Of a DNA stretch of 5,690 nucleotides, positions 1-5,690 are shown piece by piece (within the stretch, counting starts at the first letter, position 1; every line of letters begins with the position of its first letter). Both the position numbers and the translations under genes were made by a program. Origin of the DNA: Treponema sp. (GTDB lineage Bacteria; Spirochaetota; Spirochaetia; Treponematales; Breznakiellaceae); assembly GCA_031268125.1 (NCBI GenBank), contig JAIRXT010000008.1, positions 1 through 5,690 on the forward strand, given 5' to 3'. The notes beneath the pieces were generated by a model. The model saw only the letters and a list, made by a program, of their open reading frames with translations. It was not told the DNA's origin and made no database searches.

Positions 1-416
1 AGGACCCGGTATTTATCGGAGAGGAGCCCCAGGTCCTTCATGATCCTGGCGCCGTACACCGCGGCCGCCGTTCCCCCCAACTGGTCCGATGTCCCCCGGC
101 CGCCGATTTCTTCCGCTGTTTCGTAGCCCTCGTAGGGGTCGAACTTCCAGTTGGCGCGGTTGCCTATCCCCACCGTGTCGATGTGGCCGTCAAAGGCGAT
201 AAGGGTTTTTCCCGTCCCCAGGTAACCCAGGACGTTCCCCATCTTGTCGATCCCCGCCTCTTCGAAGCCTACTTTTTTCATTTCCTCCACGATCCGGGCG
301 GCGGTTTCCTTTTCGCCGCAGCTTTCACCGGGGAGCCGCACCAGATCCCGCAGAAACGCCGTCATGTCCTTTTCGTAGGACTCCGCCGCTTTTTTAATTG
401 CCGCAAAATTTATCAT
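1..416 (-). CDS. ygeY: YgeY-type M20 family metallohydrolase, N-terminal part (runs off the window)
   Basis: The first 138 codons of a zinc-dependent M20 peptidase/deacylase-type protein are present; the rest lies left of position 1. The metal-site signature is visible: GHIDTVG with His78 and Asp80, then GRGTSDQLGG with the bridging metal ligand Asp111. MGNVLGYLG (59-67), the stretch around Asn89-Trp90 and DPYEG (93-97) match my memory of E. coli YgeY much better than ArgE, DapE or PepT. The catalytic Glu-Glu pair should lie just beyond the edge and cannot be checked. The start at 416 is set by a strong GAGGAG seven bases upstream (424-429). No signal peptide is seen, so it is presumably cytoplasmic. 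YgeY homologues travel with dpaL/ygeX and purine-breakdown genes, and dpaL does lie at the other end of this block. The true substrate of YgeY is not, to my knowledge, firmly settled. Confidence 0.9.
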   Translation of the reverse strand, partial: MINFAAIKKAAESYEKDMTAFLRDLVRLPGESCGEKETAARIVEEMKKVGFEEAGIDKMGNVLGYLGTGKTLIAFDGHIDTVGIGNRANWKFDPYEGYETAEEIGGRGTSDQLGGTAAAVYGARIMKDLGLLSDKYRV

Positions 417-454
417 TTCTTCTCTCCTCTTGATTGTAATGGCCGCTAAAACCC

Positions 455-481
455 GTTGCAAAACCCGGTTGGTTTCGCAAC
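455..481 (-). other. Intergenic hairpin between permease and ygeY genes
   Basis: Arms at 455-465 and 471-481 pair over 11 positions around a 5-base loop. Read as minus-strand RNA, every position pairs, one of them as a G-U wobble. Read as plus-strand RNA, the same position is an A-C mismatch. That asymmetry fits a structure working in the minus-strand transcript. It begins 8 bases after the permease stop codon. Downstream there is only a GGGTTTT-like stretch and no proper T-tract, so it is more likely a weak attenuator, processing site or 3'-end stabiliser than a full terminator. Confidence 0.5.
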
Positions 482-488
482 AGCCCCG

Positions 489-1433
489 TTATACCCGCAT
501 TTCCCGGTTAAAGGGCTTGCCAAGGGCCGCCGGACCGCCGTGCTGATTCTTCCGGGAGAAGGCAAGTACCGCGATAACCAGTATATACGGGAGCATTACC
601 GCAAATTCGTAGGGGAAGTTGATCCCCTGGCCCTGCATCGCAAGCTGGAAGGACTGGGCAAGGCTGAAAAGCAGGGCGCCCCCCATGATCCGCAAGGGGC
701 CCCAGTGGCCAAAATAGACCAGAGCAACCGCAATAAAGCCCCGGCCGGCAACAAGGGTGTCGCTGAACATCTTCGCCTGGCAGAGGGAAAGGTAGGCTCC
801 GGCCAGCCCCGCCATAGCCCCGCCCAGGGCCAGCGCCTGATAGCGGATCAGATTCACCCGGATCCCGATAGAGTCCGCCGCACGGGGATATGTTCCGGCG
901 GCCCGTACCGCCAACCCCCAGGGGGTTTTGTTCAGGATATACCAGGCGGCGGGGGCCATAAGAAAGGCAAGGTAGACCAGTATATTATGACTAAAGAATA
1001 TCTGCCCAATTACAGGAATTTTTGAAAGCAGGGGAATGGGAAAGGAACCTATACCGGGGACACTCTGGGTTCCCCCCACAAAATGACGAAACAGGGTTCC
1101 TGCGGTTCCCACACCGAACATCTGAAGCCCTATGCCGGCTATGCCCTGGGGACTGCGGAAAGTAACCACCGCCAGGGCGAAAAAAACACCCAGCAAAGCG
1201 CCCGCTCCGGCGGCGGCGGCAAGGCCCAGAACATTGTAAAACCCGGGAACCGGGCTCCCGCGGCCTGCGGCGTAGGGAATCAACATCCCCAAAAAAGCCC
1301 CCATAGCCATAATGCCTTCACAGCCCAGATTAAAGATCCCTGCCCGCTGGTTAATCATCTCCCCCAGGCTGGCGATAAGAAGGGCCACGGAAAAAGGCAC
1401 CCCCAGGGAAAGAATATTGACGGCAAAGTTCAT
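489..1433 (-). CDS. BMP/Pnr-type ABC importer permease, shorter subunit (YufQ/NupQ-like)
   Basis: This 314-residue inner-membrane protein is one of the two unlike permease subunits of a BMP-family nucleoside or purine importer. It is almost wholly hydrophobic. Likely membrane segments lie near residues 9-27, 38-57, 66-91, 97-115, 149-167, 199-217, 232-260 and 275-293. Family marks are AGIFNLGCEG (31-40), the cytoplasmic coupling loop with WGLAVRAAG (172-180) followed by RAADSIGI, and GRGFIAVALVYFG (230-242). Its length is normal for this subunit, which corresponds to YufQ/NupQ and to one of the Treponema PnrD/PnrE pair. The start ATG overlaps the preceding permease's TGA as ATGA (1430-1433). 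A GGAGG lies seven bases upstream (1441-1445), so translation is probably coupled. The substrate cannot be read from this subunit alone. Confidence 0.93.
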   Translation of the reverse strand: MNFAVNILSLGVPFSVALLIASLGEMINQRAGIFNLGCEGIMAMGAFLGMLIPYAAGRGSPVPGFYNVLGLAAAAGAGALLGVFFALAVVTFRSPQGIAGIGLQMFGVGTAGTLFRHFVGGTQSVPGIGSFPIPLLSKIPVIGQIFFSHNILVYLAFLMAPAAWYILNKTPWGLAVRAAGTYPRAADSIGIRVNLIRYQALALGGAMAGLAGAYLSLCQAKMFSDTLVAGRGFIAVALVYFGHWGPLRIMGGALLFSLAQSFQLAMQGQGINFPYEFAVMLPYILVIAVLAFSRKNQHGGPAALGKPFNREMRV

Positions 1434-2542
1434 TGCAGCCCCTCCTTTTTTACCATCCCTCCAAAAAATTTCACGTATTTTTTACGGGACCATTCCATAA
1501 GGTAGGGATTCGACAGAACCATCCTGGCGGCTACGATGACCAGGATGATGATTCCTTGCAGGACCTGCACCATATTGGCGGGAACTCCTACCATGCGCTG
1601 GGTCATATCCGCCCCCACAAGGAGAAGGCCAAAGAAAAATGCCGCGGGAATAATCCCCGCGGGGTGGAGCCCGCCGAACAGGGCCACCACAATGGCGCTG
1701 AATCCGTATCCCCCGGTAATCCCCTCAATGGCCCGGCGGTGCACCCCGGCTATCTCCACCGCCCCCGCCAAACCTGCCAGGGCGCCGGAAATACTGATGG
1801 AGGCAATGAGACATACCGGCACGTTGATGCCGCCGTAACGCGCCGCCCGATCCTGGGCGCCCGCGGCTCTAAGTTTGTAACCAAAAGAAGTCTTCCAAAG
1901 GATAAAGTAGATGACCAGGGCCAGCGCCAAGGCTATAAAAATCCCCGAGTGGAGCCTGGTACCGGGAATGAGCCGGGAAAGCCAGTTGTTTTGACTGAGC
2001 CGCATAGTCTGGGGCGTACCAACCCCGCCAAGGGTTAATTCCGCCGGATCTATCATGGGCCTTCTAAGGCAGAAGGTGTAAAATTGGGCGGCAATATAAT
2101 TGAGCATTACCGTGGAGAGCAATTCGCTTACTTCAAGTTTTGCCTTTAGTATACCCGGAATAAAGCCCCATACCGCACCCCCCGCGCAGCCTGCCAACAG
2201 TACCAGCGGAAGCAGGATAGGCTTGGGGAGATCCGGCAGGGCAAGGGATACCGCCGCGGCCGCAATAATTCCCATAGCCATCTGCCCCTCCGCGCCGATG
2301 TTGATAAAACCGCTCCGGTAAGCGGTGGCAATTCCCAAGGCGATAATGGTGAGGGGAATAGCCCTGATCAGAACCTCGCAGATTAGGGAAATATTCCGCA
2401 GTGGTTCGGTAAGAATAACCCGGTAAACTTCAAGAATATCGGCGCCTATTGCGGCAAGGATAATCGCCCCTAAAAGAACCGCCGCAAGAACCGCCAGGAT
2501 AATGACGCTTAGCTTGTAGACGATTTCGAAATGCTTATTCAT
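1430..2542 (-). CDS. BMP/Pnr-type ABC importer permease, longer subunit (YufP/NupP-like)
   Basis: This 370-residue inner-membrane protein is the partner of the shorter permease encoded next. It opens with a hydrophobic helix (about 10-33). Further likely membrane segments lie near 52-75, 87-103, 109-132, 140-159, 200-216, 241-265, 279-308 and 325-344. The family motif SGFINIGAEGQMAMG (77-91) and the coupling loop SFGYKLRAAGAQDRAARYGG (219-238), which docks on the ATPase, are clear. The basic tail from about 351 is presumably cytoplasmic. Its start lies inside the end of the ATPase gene (8-base overlap, 2535-2542), and a run of five G residues six bases upstream (2549-2553) is the likely ribosome site. 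It ends in ATGA overlap with the next permease. Size and order (ATPase, long permease, short permease) match the Bacillus yufOPQ and Treponema pnrCDE arrangement. Confidence 0.93.
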   Translation of the reverse strand: MNKHFEIVYKLSVIILAVLAAVLLGAIILAAIGADILEVYRVILTEPLRNISLICEVLIRAIPLTIIALGIATAYRSGFINIGAEGQMAMGIIAAAAVSLALPDLPKPILLPLVLLAGCAGGAVWGFIPGILKAKLEVSELLSTVMLNYIAAQFYTFCLRRPMIDPAELTLGGVGTPQTMRLSQNNWLSRLIPGTRLHSGIFIALALALVIYFILWKTSFGYKLRAAGAQDRAARYGGINVPVCLIASISISGALAGLAGAVEIAGVHRRAIEGITGGYGFSAIVVALFGGLHPAGIIPAAFFFGLLLVGADMTQRMVGVPANMVQVLQGIIILVIVAARMVLSNPYLMEWSRKKYVKFFGGMVKKEGLQ

Positions 2543-4064
2543 CTTTTACCCCCGCCATCAGTATCCCTAAATTCCGGCGGTTGGCCTTTCCCGCCTCAAG
2601 CACCTTCCGGATCTGCCCCTTAAATATTACGGCAATCCGGTTTGAAAGATTCATAATCTCTTCAAGCTCCTCGGAAATAAGGAGAATTCCGTATCCTTCC
2701 CGGCATTTCGCAAGAAGCTGGTTATGGATAAATTCCGCCGCCCCCATGTCAAGACCCCGGGTAGGGTAGACGGCCACCAGGAAACGGGGATTCCGCCTTA
2801 GTTCCCGGGCAAGAATCACCTTCTGTATATTGCCGCCCGAAAGAGAACCTGCCGCCGCCGCCGTATTGGGGCTGCGGATATCAAACTGCTCCCGTAGTTT
2901 TTCTGCATGTTCATCGATGTAGTTTTGCTTTAAAAAACCCCAGCGCGAAAATTCATCCCGGTCAGTATCCTTTAATATAAAATTTTCTTTTATTGAAAAC
3001 GAGGGAATTATACCCTCCGTATTTCTTTCTTCGGGAATATAACCCATGCCCTGCCGGATCACAAAAGAAGGGGATTTATTGGCCAGATCCGTTCCAAAAA
3101 ACAGGATTTCCCCGGATTCAACTTTCCGCAGCCCGTTAACCGCCTCCGCAAGTTCCCGCTGCCCGTTCCCGGAAACCCCCGCAAGCCCCATGATCTCCCC
3201 GCTCCTTACCGAAAGATCCAGGCGGTCCAGAGCGAGAAATCCCCGGTCGCTTTTTACCGAAAGGCCGCGTATATCCAGGGCCGTTTCCACCGCCGGTACA
3301 GATTCTTCCCTTTTTGGAAGTTCTACCTCGTGTCCGGTCATAAGGGCCGCAATATCCTGAGGGGAATGATCCGCCGTATTCCCCCGGAAGACCACTTCGC
3401 CCCGGCGGAGAATAGTTACCTTGTCCGAAAGGGCCTTTACTTCCTGGAGCTTGTGACTGATAAAAATGATGGAAAGATCCGCGCTCATATGCTTGAGGAG
3501 GACGATAAGTTCGTCCGTTTCCTGGGGAGTAAGGGCGCTGGTAGGCTCGTCCAGAATAAGAAACCGCGCCCCCAGGCAGAGGGTCTTTACCAACTCCACC
3601 CGCTGCTGCTCCCCTACGGAAAGCTGCCAGATATAGGCATCGGGGTCCGCTTGCAGGGAATAGCGCCGGGTTATTTCTTCAATTCTGGAGCGGACCATTG
3701 AATAATTCAACCTTAGCGGATTCCACGCATCTCTGAAACCAAGGGCGACATTTTCCAGCACCGTCATATTGGGCACCAGCATATACTGCTGATGCACCAT
3801 GCCGATCCCCGCGGCGATGGCGTCATTGGGAGACTGAAAACGTACCGGTTTTTCGTTGATGAGAATCTCCCCTTCGTCGCTTTGGTAAAGCCCCATGAGG
3901 ATATTCATCAGCGTTGTTTTTCCCGCGCCGTTTTCCCCAACCAGAGCCAGTACCTCCCCGGCGTTTACGGAAAGGGAAATATCTTTACATGCCAGAACTC
4001 CGGGAAAACTCTTGGTGATATGCTCTACCCGCAGACTGCGTATCTGCCCATCAGAATTATCCAT
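2535..4064 (-). CDS. BMP/Pnr-type ABC importer ATPase with two nucleotide-binding domains (YufO/PnrC-like)
   Basis: This 509-residue cytoplasmic ATPase powers the importer. Domain 1 (about 10-245) has the full set: Walker A GENGAGKT (43-50), Q-loop near Gln92-Gln93, signature LSVGEQQR (148-155), Walker B LILDEPT (169-175) and switch His204. Domain 2 (about 262-505) is degenerate in the usual way for this family. Its Walker A position reads GVSGNGQREL (296-305) with no GKT, its signature LSGGNIQK (408-415) is intact, and the switch His is replaced by Glu465. The Walker B Glu position holds Tyr433 (VYPTRGLD), where I would expect Gln in relatives. The first domain therefore probably has the normal catalytic residues, though the second signature is needed opposite it. 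The start at 4064 is chosen for its GGAGAGG site. An upstream ATG at 4121 would place the N-terminus in the T-tail of a terminator. Confidence 0.95.
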   Translation of the reverse strand: MDNSDGQIRSLRVEHITKSFPGVLACKDISLSVNAGEVLALVGENGAGKTTLMNILMGLYQSDEGEILINEKPVRFQSPNDAIAAGIGMVHQQYMLVPNMTVLENVALGFRDAWNPLRLNYSMVRSRIEEITRRYSLQADPDAYIWQLSVGEQQRVELVKTLCLGARFLILDEPTSALTPQETDELIVLLKHMSADLSIIFISHKLQEVKALSDKVTILRRGEVVFRGNTADHSPQDIAALMTGHEVELPKREESVPAVETALDIRGLSVKSDRGFLALDRLDLSVRSGEIMGLAGVSGNGQRELAEAVNGLRKVESGEILFFGTDLANKSPSFVIRQGMGYIPEERNTEGIIPSFSIKENFILKDTDRDEFSRWGFLKQNYIDEHAEKLREQFDIRSPNTAAAAGSLSGGNIQKVILARELRRNPRFLVAVYPTRGLDMGAAEFIHNQLLAKCREGYGILLISEELEEIMNLSNRIAVIFKGQIRKVLEAGKANRRNLGILMAGVKDE

Positions 4065-4070
4065 CCGTAA

Positions 4071-4077
4071 CCTCTCC
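4071..4077 (-). promoter_or_regulatory. Ribosome binding site that fixes the ATPase start
   Basis: The minus strand reads GGAGAGG here, six bases before the ATG at 4064. It decides for the 509-residue start over the in-frame ATG 19 codons upstream, which has no comparable site and lies in the T-tract of the palindromic terminator. Confidence 0.75.
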
Positions 4078-4114
4078 AGATTTTTGTTAGGCCGGGAACG
4101 CCTGTCTGTTCTGT

Positions 4115-4154
4115 CAAACAAAAAGCCCTTAAAAAACCGCGGTTTTTTAAGGGC
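4115..4154 (-). terminator. Perfect-palindrome intrinsic terminator/attenuator after the binding-protein gene
   Basis: Positions 4125-4154 are a perfect 30-bp palindrome centred on CCGCGG. As RNA it gives a 13-bp stem, GC-rich at its base and closed by a CGCG tetraloop. On the minus strand it is followed at once by TTTTTGTTTG (4115-4124); the plus strand has no T-run on its far side, so it points one way. It starts 17 bases after the binding-protein stop and sits inside the importer gene set. Partial termination here would give more binding protein than ATPase and permeases, a common design in ABC importer operons. How much transcript reads through cannot be told from sequence. Confidence 0.85.
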
Positions 4155-4171
4155 GCTAACACGTAAAAACG

Positions 4172-5263
4172 CTATAACCTTGAATAATCCACGGCGCTCC
4201 AGTTGAGGGTATTGGCTGCAGCGCGGAATTTGGCAAGGGCCTCATCGACCTTTGCCTTGACATTGGCAGGGGCCATATTACCAAGATCCTTGTTGTACTC
4301 AAACACAAAACCGTTGTTATAGAAATTCATGGGAATACATTCGCCTCCCTTTACCCCTGCATCGAGTTTCTGTACAAAACCCACAATGACCGCGGAGTAG
4401 TTATAGGATGAAGCGGCAATACATTTGGCCTTGCCTTCGGGAGTATCGAACTGGGCCAGATCCTGTCCAAGCCACCAGAGATTAAGATTTGCGTACTGGG
4501 CATCGCTTACCGCCCTAAGGGCGCCGATAGCCTGCTGGGAAGCGCCGGTAAGAATATCGGCGTTTGCCCGGATCTGGGACTGGGCTACTTCCCCGGCCTT
4601 CACAAAGTCGGAGAAGGAACCGGTATGGGCCACAGAGATCTTTGCGCCGGGATTTACCGCCTGGACCCCCAGGACAAAGCCCCGGCCATAACGGGCGGCA
4701 TCACCGCCATCAACCGGCCCTACATAACCAATGATATTACTTTTGGTGGTAAGACCGGCAATGATACCGTTGATATAACCGGTCTCCTCACTTTCGGGCA
4801 TGTAGGTGAACACGTTTTGCGGCCCTACTTCGGCGCTGGTCCCAAAGGCAAAGGTAACATTGGGGAATTCCTCGGCCATTTCCAGGATCAAATTTTTATA
4901 CTGTGCGCCGTGGCCAATAATAATGTTGTAACCCTGGGCGGCATACTGACGGGCTGCTGAACCGGCATCCACGGGCATCATTTTTTCGCTGTAGTTAAAT
5001 TCAATCCTGCCGGGAAGCTGCCTTTGGGCTTCCAGAAGGCCGTCGTACATGGCCTGGCACCAGCCCTTGTCATCAATGGTGTTTTCGATAATCAGGGCGA
5101 TTCTTACCACATTGTCTGCCGAAGCGCCGCCTGGGGCCGGGGCAGGTTCTCTTCTTCCTCCGGCAAAAAGAACCGGGGAAATAAAGGCCAGCAGACAGAA
5201 AACAAGCAAAAACCGGCCGGCCGATTTTTGATCGAATGGCCTTCCCACAGATACCTTCCTCAT
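4172..5263 (-). CDS. BMP-family (PnrA-like) ABC importer substrate-binding protein, periplasmic
   Basis: This 363-residue exported protein captures the solute for the importer. A signal peptide with basic N-terminus and a hydrophobic core (about 18-34) ends VLFA-GGRRE. A Pro/Ala/Gly linker (39-48) leads to the two-lobed BMP fold starting with VRIALIIE (53-60). The first loop, DDKGW (64-68) followed by MYDGL (72-76), is the usual place for ligand contacts. IIGHGAQY (115-122), GYVGPVDGG (179-187), GASQQAIGALRAV (240-252) and WWLGQD (263-268) fall where BMP proteins line the cleft. The first loop has Trp68 where I recall T. pallidum PnrA having a purine-stacking Phe. The only Cys in the signal region (Cys23) is preceded by VF, a poor lipobox, so a lipid anchor is doubtful, unlike PnrA. 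The start at 5263 is set by GGAGG five bases upstream; the in-frame TTG at 5275 overlaps that site. Family is well supported; ligand is not. Confidence 0.92.
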   Translation of the reverse strand: MRKVSVGRPFDQKSAGRFLLVFCLLAFISPVLFAGGRREPAPAPGGASADNVVRIALIIENTIDDKGWCQAMYDGLLEAQRQLPGRIEFNYSEKMMPVDAGSAARQYAAQGYNIIIGHGAQYKNLILEMAEEFPNVTFAFGTSAEVGPQNVFTYMPESEETGYINGIIAGLTTKSNIIGYVGPVDGGDAARYGRGFVLGVQAVNPGAKISVAHTGSFSDFVKAGEVAQSQIRANADILTGASQQAIGALRAVSDAQYANLNLWWLGQDLAQFDTPEGKAKCIAASSYNYSAVIVGFVQKLDAGVKGGECIPMNFYNNGFVFEYNKDLGNMAPANVKAKVDEALAKFRAAANTLNWSAVDYSRL

Positions 5264-5268
5264 ATTTA

Positions 5269-5273
5269 CCTCC
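5269..5273 (-). promoter_or_regulatory. Ribosome binding site that fixes the binding-protein start
   Basis: The minus strand carries a consensus GGAGG five bases before the ATG at 5263. It rules out the longer reading from a TTG at 5275, which would overlap the site itself and put four extra residues ahead of a normal signal peptide. Confidence 0.85.
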
Positions 5274-5367
5274 AAAATTTAAACTTGTTCCAAAAATCCT
5301 TTATTTTAAAATCAAAGCGGTTTTTCCAAAAACTGAAGCTTTGGGAAACCTCAAGATTCTTCCAAAA
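5271..5367. repeat. Four phased TCCAAAA heptamers
   Basis: The plus strand has TCCAAAA at 5271-5277, 5289-5295, 5325-5331 and 5361-5367. Start-to-start distances are 18, 36 and 36 bases, all multiples of 18. The bases between copies are only weakly alike, so this is not a simple recent tandem duplication. The copy nearest the gene runs into the ribosome binding site. It may be chance in AT-rich DNA, a decayed repeat, or a set of protein sites. Confidence 0.4.
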
Positions 5368-5414
5368 TTTCGAATCCTGCAACAAGCCTGTTTCTTTGTT
5401 ATAACATAATGAAT

Positions 5415-5690
5415 CTATTTCTCAAAGCTGGGGAACTCGCCGTCCCATACCACATCCCGGAATTTTTCCGGGTCCGTGTTTCCTTCGGTGCTGAAAAGCA
5501 AAACCACCGAGCCGGCGTCAAGGCCCAGGGCTTCCCGCAGGTCCCGGTAGGTATCGTGCCGCAGCAAACTAAACACCAGACCCGCGGTAACCGCGCCGGA
5601 TTCACCTGAAATAACCTTGGGGTCTCCCTTGAGGGGCACTCCCAGGACCCGCATTCCCCGGGCGGCAACCCAGTCGGGGGCGGAGACAAA
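5415..5690 (-). CDS. dpaL: Diaminopropionate ammonia-lyase, C-terminal part (starts outside the window)
   Basis: The last 91 residues of a PLP-dependent fold-type II lyase are visible; a full enzyme is about 400 residues, so roughly three quarters lies right of the window. The family enzyme converts 2,3-diaminopropionate to pyruvate and two ammonia in the cytoplasm. Recognisable stretches, numbered from the edge, are WVAARGMRVLG (7-17), DPKVISGESGAVTAG (23-37), LLFSTEGNTDPEKFRDVVWD (65-84) and the short end EFPSFEK. This resembles the C-terminus of E. coli YgeX/DpaL. The SGESGA segment helps separate it from threonine dehydratases and cysteine synthases. The PLP lysine and the other catalytic residues are outside the window. 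It ends in TAG, 151 bases before the binding-protein start. Pairing with ygeY at the far end supports assignment to the purine-linked YgeX group rather than a stand-alone amino-acid lyase. Confidence 0.9.
   Translation of the reverse strand, partial: FVSAPDWVAARGMRVLGVPLKGDPKVISGESGAVTAGLVFSLLRHDTYRDLREALGLDAGSVVLLFSTEGNTDPEKFRDVVWDGEFPSFEK

Larger units (their letters stand above)
5264..5414 (-). other. AT-rich leader between dpaL and the binding-protein gene
   Basis: These 151 bases hold no credible gene. I count 40 G or C in the 120 bases 5281-5400, about one third and well below the flanking genes. The stretch contains a perfect palindrome TGTTATAACA (5397-5406) just after the dpaL stop, a second one ATTTTAAAAT (5303-5312), an imperfect hairpin (5313-5343) and four TCCAAAA heptamers. 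It is the obvious place for an internal promoter or operator, but I find no convincing paired -35 and -10 boxes. No T-tailed stem follows dpaL, so read-through from dpaL is plausible. Confidence 0.5.

Noticed and set aside
456..1025. 189-codon plus-strand open frame opposite the shorter permease
   Set aside because: It lies wholly within a well-supported permease gene and the gap beside it. Its product is Gly/Pro/Arg/Lys-rich with no recognisable domain, as expected for the mirror of a GC-rich hydrophobic gene.
1433..2038. 201-codon plus-strand open frame opposite the longer permease
   Set aside because: Antisense to a clear permease with no family-like motif; its His/Arg/Pro-rich product is typical shadow composition.
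4112..4117. Exact TTGACA on the minus strand just after the terminator, as a -35 box for the ATPase gene
   Set aside because: At the normal 16-18 base spacing the sequence is GC-rich with nothing like a -10 box; the nearest TAAC-containing hexamer is about 22 bases away.
4065..4121. Longer ATPase reading with 19 extra N-terminal residues from an ATG at 4121
   Set aside because: The upstream ATG lies in the T-tail of the terminator, the extra residues are Arg/Asn-rich and unlike the family, and the ATG at 4064 has a good ribosome site and gives the usual family length.
5264..5275. TTG start at 5275 giving a 367-residue binding protein
   Set aside because: The TTG overlaps the GGAGG that serves the ATG at 5263, which begins a normal signal peptide.
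5303..5312. ATTTTAAAAT palindrome as a -10 element or operator for the binding-protein gene
   Set aside because: A TAAAAT hexamer is present, but upstream -35 candidates match at most four of six positions at a short 15-base spacing; too weak to annotate as a promoter.
5399..5689. 96-codon alternative frame overlapping the dpaL end
   Set aside because: It is out of frame with the clear DpaL C-terminus and encodes a Cys/Trp/Pro/Arg-rich product without motifs.

Overview
The window is one unbroken minus-strand gene block, read from position 5690 down to position 1. In transcription order it holds the 3' end of a diaminopropionate ammonia-lyase gene (dpaL/ygeX), an ABC substrate-binding protein of the BMP (basic membrane protein, PnrA-like) family, a double ATPase, two different BPD_transp_2-type permeases, and the 5' part of a ygeY-type M20 hydrolase gene. 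I see no plus-strand genes, RNA genes, CRISPR arrays or insertion sequences. No gene-free stretch exceeds about 150 bases.

The four central genes form a complete importer of the type known from Treponema (Pnr) and Bacillus (Yuf/Nup), whose characterised members carry purine nucleosides. The flanking genes, dpaL and ygeY, belong to the set repeatedly found with selenium-dependent molybdenum hydroxylases in anaerobic purine and uric-acid breakdown (the E. coli ygeW-ygeX-ygeY-hyuA-ygfK-ssnA region is the best known example). An importer lodged between them suggests an operon that brings in a purine-related compound and degrades it. The exact substrate is inference; the gene order is directly visible.

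Control features are readable. Between dpaL and the binding-protein gene lies a 151-base AT-rich leader holding four evenly phased TCCAAAA heptamers. Between the binding-protein gene and the ATPase gene is a perfect 30-bp palindrome with a T-rich tail on the minus strand. It looks like an intrinsic terminator or attenuator that would leave the binding protein made in excess over the membrane parts. The ATPase and two permease genes overlap by 8 and 4 bases and are probably translationally coupled. A second hairpin, weaker as a terminator, sits in the 72-base gap before ygeY.

Organism: the binding protein's signal peptide ends in FAGGRRE, a style I associate with Treponema exported binding proteins, and the importer resembles Treponema Pnr. 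The moderately GC-rich coding regions would suit the free-living or termite-gut treponemes better than T. pallidum. This is a moderate-to-low confidence guess; another anaerobic gut bacterium is possible.
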